Origin: an uncultured Lachnospiraceae bacterium
GTDB taxonomy: Bacteria > Bacillota > Clostridia > Lachnospirales > Lachnospiraceae
Reading direction: 5' to 3'
DNA length: 64,000 nt
NCBI GenBank assembly: GCA_947648875.1
Contig: CANSPM010000006.1
Coordinates: forward strand, 44,497 to 108,496
Made by a program: the position numbers and the translations under genes. Below are positions 61,989 through 64,000 of this stretch, piece by piece (position 1 is the stretch's first letter; every line of letters begins with the position of its first letter). The notes under the pieces are model-generated. The model was not told the DNA's origin, searched no databases, and saw only the letters and a list, made by a program, of their open reading frames with translations.

Positions 61989-62313
61989 TCATTGTCTCCT
62001 TCATATCCGACTTTTTCTGCAATAATTTTCAAGTCGCTAAACCATTGTTCTCTGTCATCAACCATGGCAACGTCCTGTTCGTATGCTTCTAATACCATTA
62101 GAAAATTTTCCTTACCATATTTCGCAAACAATTCTTCACTTGTTTCTGCCACCCAGTCAACTTTGTAAAGATACTCAAACATACCAAAAATTTCAGACCA
62201 CATGCCCACATCTTTTTTACTTTTCCATTTGTGAACTTCCACAAATCAATTGTCTGCTTGAATTTCTCGCTGTCAGATATTACAACTGCATAAAAATCCT
62301 TGTCATATTCCAC
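61985..62313 (-). pseudogene. frameshifted hypothetical gene next to the phosphorylase
   Basis: Two overlapping minus-strand frames read as one protein if one A is added to a run of six A (plus-strand T run near 62214-62219): DKDFYAVVISDSEKFKQTID up to GKVKK in frame one and then DVGMWSEIFGMFEYLYKVDW to the end in the other. The first frame begins at a GTG (62313) or further right, close to the IS4 remnant, so the 5' end may be lost. The result is about 110 residues, acidic and helical, of no known family. The shift could be decay, slippage or an assembly error. Confidence 0.65.
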
Positions 62314-62336
62314 AGACCATGCCTTAATCTATTCCC

Positions 62337-62724
62337 GTGAAACTTGTATTTGTCAGAAACAGGAACAAAACGGGTGAATATATTATCCTGCTGACGACAG
62401 ACTGTAGTCTCAGCAACAGTGAAGTCATCCGCTTATATGGAAACCGATGGAATATCGAGCTTTTCTTCAGGGCCGGCAAATTCCTGCTCTGTCTTGGCAG
62501 TGAGTTCCAGGGACTCAGCAGCGACATGACCGTGAGCAGTACGGTCATTGTCTTTACCAGATATATCCTGCTTGAATGGCTGCGCAGGAAGGCTAATGAC
62601 CCGAGAACCATCTGCGAGTTGTTCTTATGTATGCTGTGATGATATACAGGACATAGAACTATGCACAGCCCTTTCCGCCACCGTCATTTATCGTAAATTA
62701 TTCATTGCTTCTTCTCCCCCTTAA
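62337..62724 (+). pseudogene. C-terminal remnant of an IS4-type transposase
   Basis: The frame from 62337 lacks the N-terminal two-thirds. It holds the IS4 signature Y-x2-R-x3-E-x6-K in YGNRWNIELFFRAGK, followed by a helical C-terminus ending in CELFLC. A frameshift near 62630 then puts the natural continuation (CCDDIQDIELCTALSATVIY) in another frame to a stop at 62724. No terminal repeats or target duplication can be seen, so it cannot move. Confidence 0.8.
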
Positions 62725-63286
62725 AGTAAAATCTAATATTCGAACTCGGCATATTCTTTGCTATTCTTAATTATTTTTGCTCAATTTTATACAAATACAC
62801 GCTCAATTTTACATCAATTACATCATTTATAATGGTTTGCTGATTTTCTGTTGCCAAAATATTGCCACGTATTTATTATAGCAAATTCCGGCAACTTGGC
62901 AACCCATTTTTGAAATACTACACAGTAAAATAGCGTTTTGAGGGGTATAAATTTAAAATGCCATTTATTTCTCTATTACCTCTCAACTCCTTGTAGAATA
63001 ATCTTTTCAAAAGAGCCAAAACGGAACATTGTTTGCGGAAACTCATGATCGCTAATCAAATACTTATGATAACAAAATATCAATTTTCTCCTTATCCGCT
63101 CATATACATGGTGCCAGCACCATGTAATCATTCGGAAAAGTGCCATGACTCCATCGCACATTTACTGGAATATTTAACCTTATAGACCGGCAATCAGCTC
63201 TCTGCCTATTTTTCTGTACCTCATCTGCAAATGGCAGGTAATCCTCCATGATTACCTGCCACACTACGCACAAATATTTATATTGG
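62725..63286. other. 562-base gap after the transposase remnant
   Basis: Mostly AT-rich. An 11-bp hairpin at 63233-63260 (GGCAGGTAATC with GATTACCTGCC) stands near the end of the methyltransferase gene and may help terminate it, though no T run follows. A minus-strand frame at 62976-63161 lacks a ribosome site and is judged not real. Confidence 0.55.
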
Positions 63287-64000
63287 TTATCTAACTTTTC
63301 TTGCCCAAATAATAACCCTGTTTGTCATTTCACTTATCGGATGCCCCTGATAATCGCCGCACTCTTGCTCCACAACAAATCCTGCTTCATCTAACCACTT
63401 AAGTATCTGCTCAAGTGATGCAAAGTGTTTCTCAGATGGAATTTCCTGCACTAAAGTACTTCCATCCGCAAGTATCATGTCAAACCTACGGATAAATCTG
63501 AACATTCTGCTCTCTGTGTCATAAACATTATCAAGCAACGCCATTTTTCCAAAGTTTCCATGACTGTCCGTACCTTCCCATACAATAATCGGATTGGGAT
63601 TATAAAACCATTTCTCCGGATATTGTGAGTATGCATAATCCACAAAAATGTGACCACCAACAACTAACGCATCCGCAGACTTCTGAATCATCAATTTTTG
63701 GGCTTGTTCATAATTCATATCAGATATAATATTGAATAAGAAATTAGCGCCTAAAGTTACGACATCAAATCCAGTACCCCAATCATCATAAACCACATCG
63801 GCCTTATGCCATTTGATTTTTTCATTTGTGATTTTGTGTGCGATCCTATCCAACATATACTCATCAAAATCAAGTCCCGTTACATCGTGTCCTGCCCTTG
63901 CCACAGGAGCCGTAAAACGCCCGCTGCCACAGGCAATTTCCAAAATTTTTTGGCTCTTCAAGGGTAATGGTGGGTAAAAAACACCCACAACCCCAGTGTT
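63287..64000 (-). CDS. class I SAM-dependent methyltransferase, 5' end cut by window
   Basis: At least 237 residues, open to the right edge. The SAM motif I is ILEIACGSGRFTAPVARAGH with acidic post-I residue in DVTGLDFDEYML; motif II-like WHKADVVYDDW and FDVVTLGANFLFNI follow. The C-terminal part (YAYSQYPEKWFYNPNP) looks like small-molecule methyltransferases of the UbiE/Tam type, but the substrate is unknown. A GTG at 63988 could start the protein but the frame continues beyond. Confidence 0.8.
   Translation of the reverse strand, partial: NTGVVGVFYPPLPLKSQKILEIACGSGRFTAPVARAGHDVTGLDFDEYMLDRIAHKITNEKIKWHKADVVYDDWGTGFDVVTLGANFLFNIISDMNYEQAQKLMIQKSADALVVGGHIFVDYAYSQYPEKWFYNPNPIIVWEGTDSHGNFGKMALLDNVYDTESRMFRFIRRFDMILADGSTLVQEIPSEKHFASLEQILKWLDEAGFVVEQECGDYQGHPISEMTNRVIIWARKVR

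Noticed and set aside
62976..63161. 61-residue minus-strand frame
   Set aside because: No ribosome site, odd composition, in a decay region next to the IS4 remnant.

Overview
The window is ordinary low-to-mid GC chromosome of a Gram-positive anaerobe of the class Clostridia, most likely family Lachnospiraceae (inference). Support comes from the oxygen-independent class III ribonucleotide reductase (nrdD-nrdG), the Firmicutes-type L21-Prp-L27 ribosomal cluster with a cleavable L27 N-terminus, SepF, MinCDE, a divergent LexA/YneA-like pair, and strong AGGAGG-type ribosome binding sites with many TTG and GTG starts. I see no rRNA, complete tRNA, CRISPR array, prophage or conjugative element. The only mobile DNA is one decayed IS4-type transposase remnant near the right end.

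Left part (1-12.8 kb, + strand): a cut VOC-fold protein, a zinc-ribbon protein, then a nucleoside/nucleobase salvage group (purine nucleoside phosphorylase, cytidine deaminase, an MtaD-like amidohydrolase, an NCS2 purine permease). A membrane-anchored MutS-like ATPase, a YjjG-type phosphatase and a WYL regulator follow. Next is nrdD-nrdG-dut, which supplies dNTPs and removes dUTP, preceded by a promoter and two NrdR-like boxes 32 bp apart. From 12.9 to 31 kb come mutS-mutL-miaA, a PLP enzyme, radC, and a long cell-shape/division block: mreB-mreC-mreD, a very long PBP2, minC-minD-minE, rodA/ftsW, mgsA and a D,D-carboxypeptidase lipoprotein.

Middle (31-49 kb): a P-loop protein with its own promoter and terminator, an HlyD-like protein, yggS, sepF, aroB, lspA, rluD, a cytidylate-kinase-like protein, the L21 leader with rplU-prp-rpmA, then a ribosome-assembly/NAD group (obg, yhbY, nadD, yqeK, rsfS). 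Then come lexA and its divergent YneA-like cell-division inhibitor, a Xer-type recombinase, ttcA and an AI-2E-family transporter.

Right part (49-64 kb, mostly - strand): dtd, thrH, several small hypothetical or lipoprotein genes, a GNAT acetyltransferase, a D-2-hydroxyacid dehydrogenase with a nearby inverted fragment of itself, a Nudix hydrolase, RNase G with its two usual radical-SAM partners, a DUF3788/DUF3795-like fusion, a nucleoside phosphorylase, a frameshifted gene, the IS4 remnant and a cut methyltransferase.

No clearly new multi-gene system is apparent. The most interesting items are regulatory DNA (NrdR palindrome, LexA operator cluster, paired repeats before aroB), dispersed repeats in the mutS-mutL gap, a T-arm-like sequence inside minE, the MutS-like membrane ATPase, and the inserted domain of PBP2. 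All family calls are from reading motifs by eye; no database search was run.
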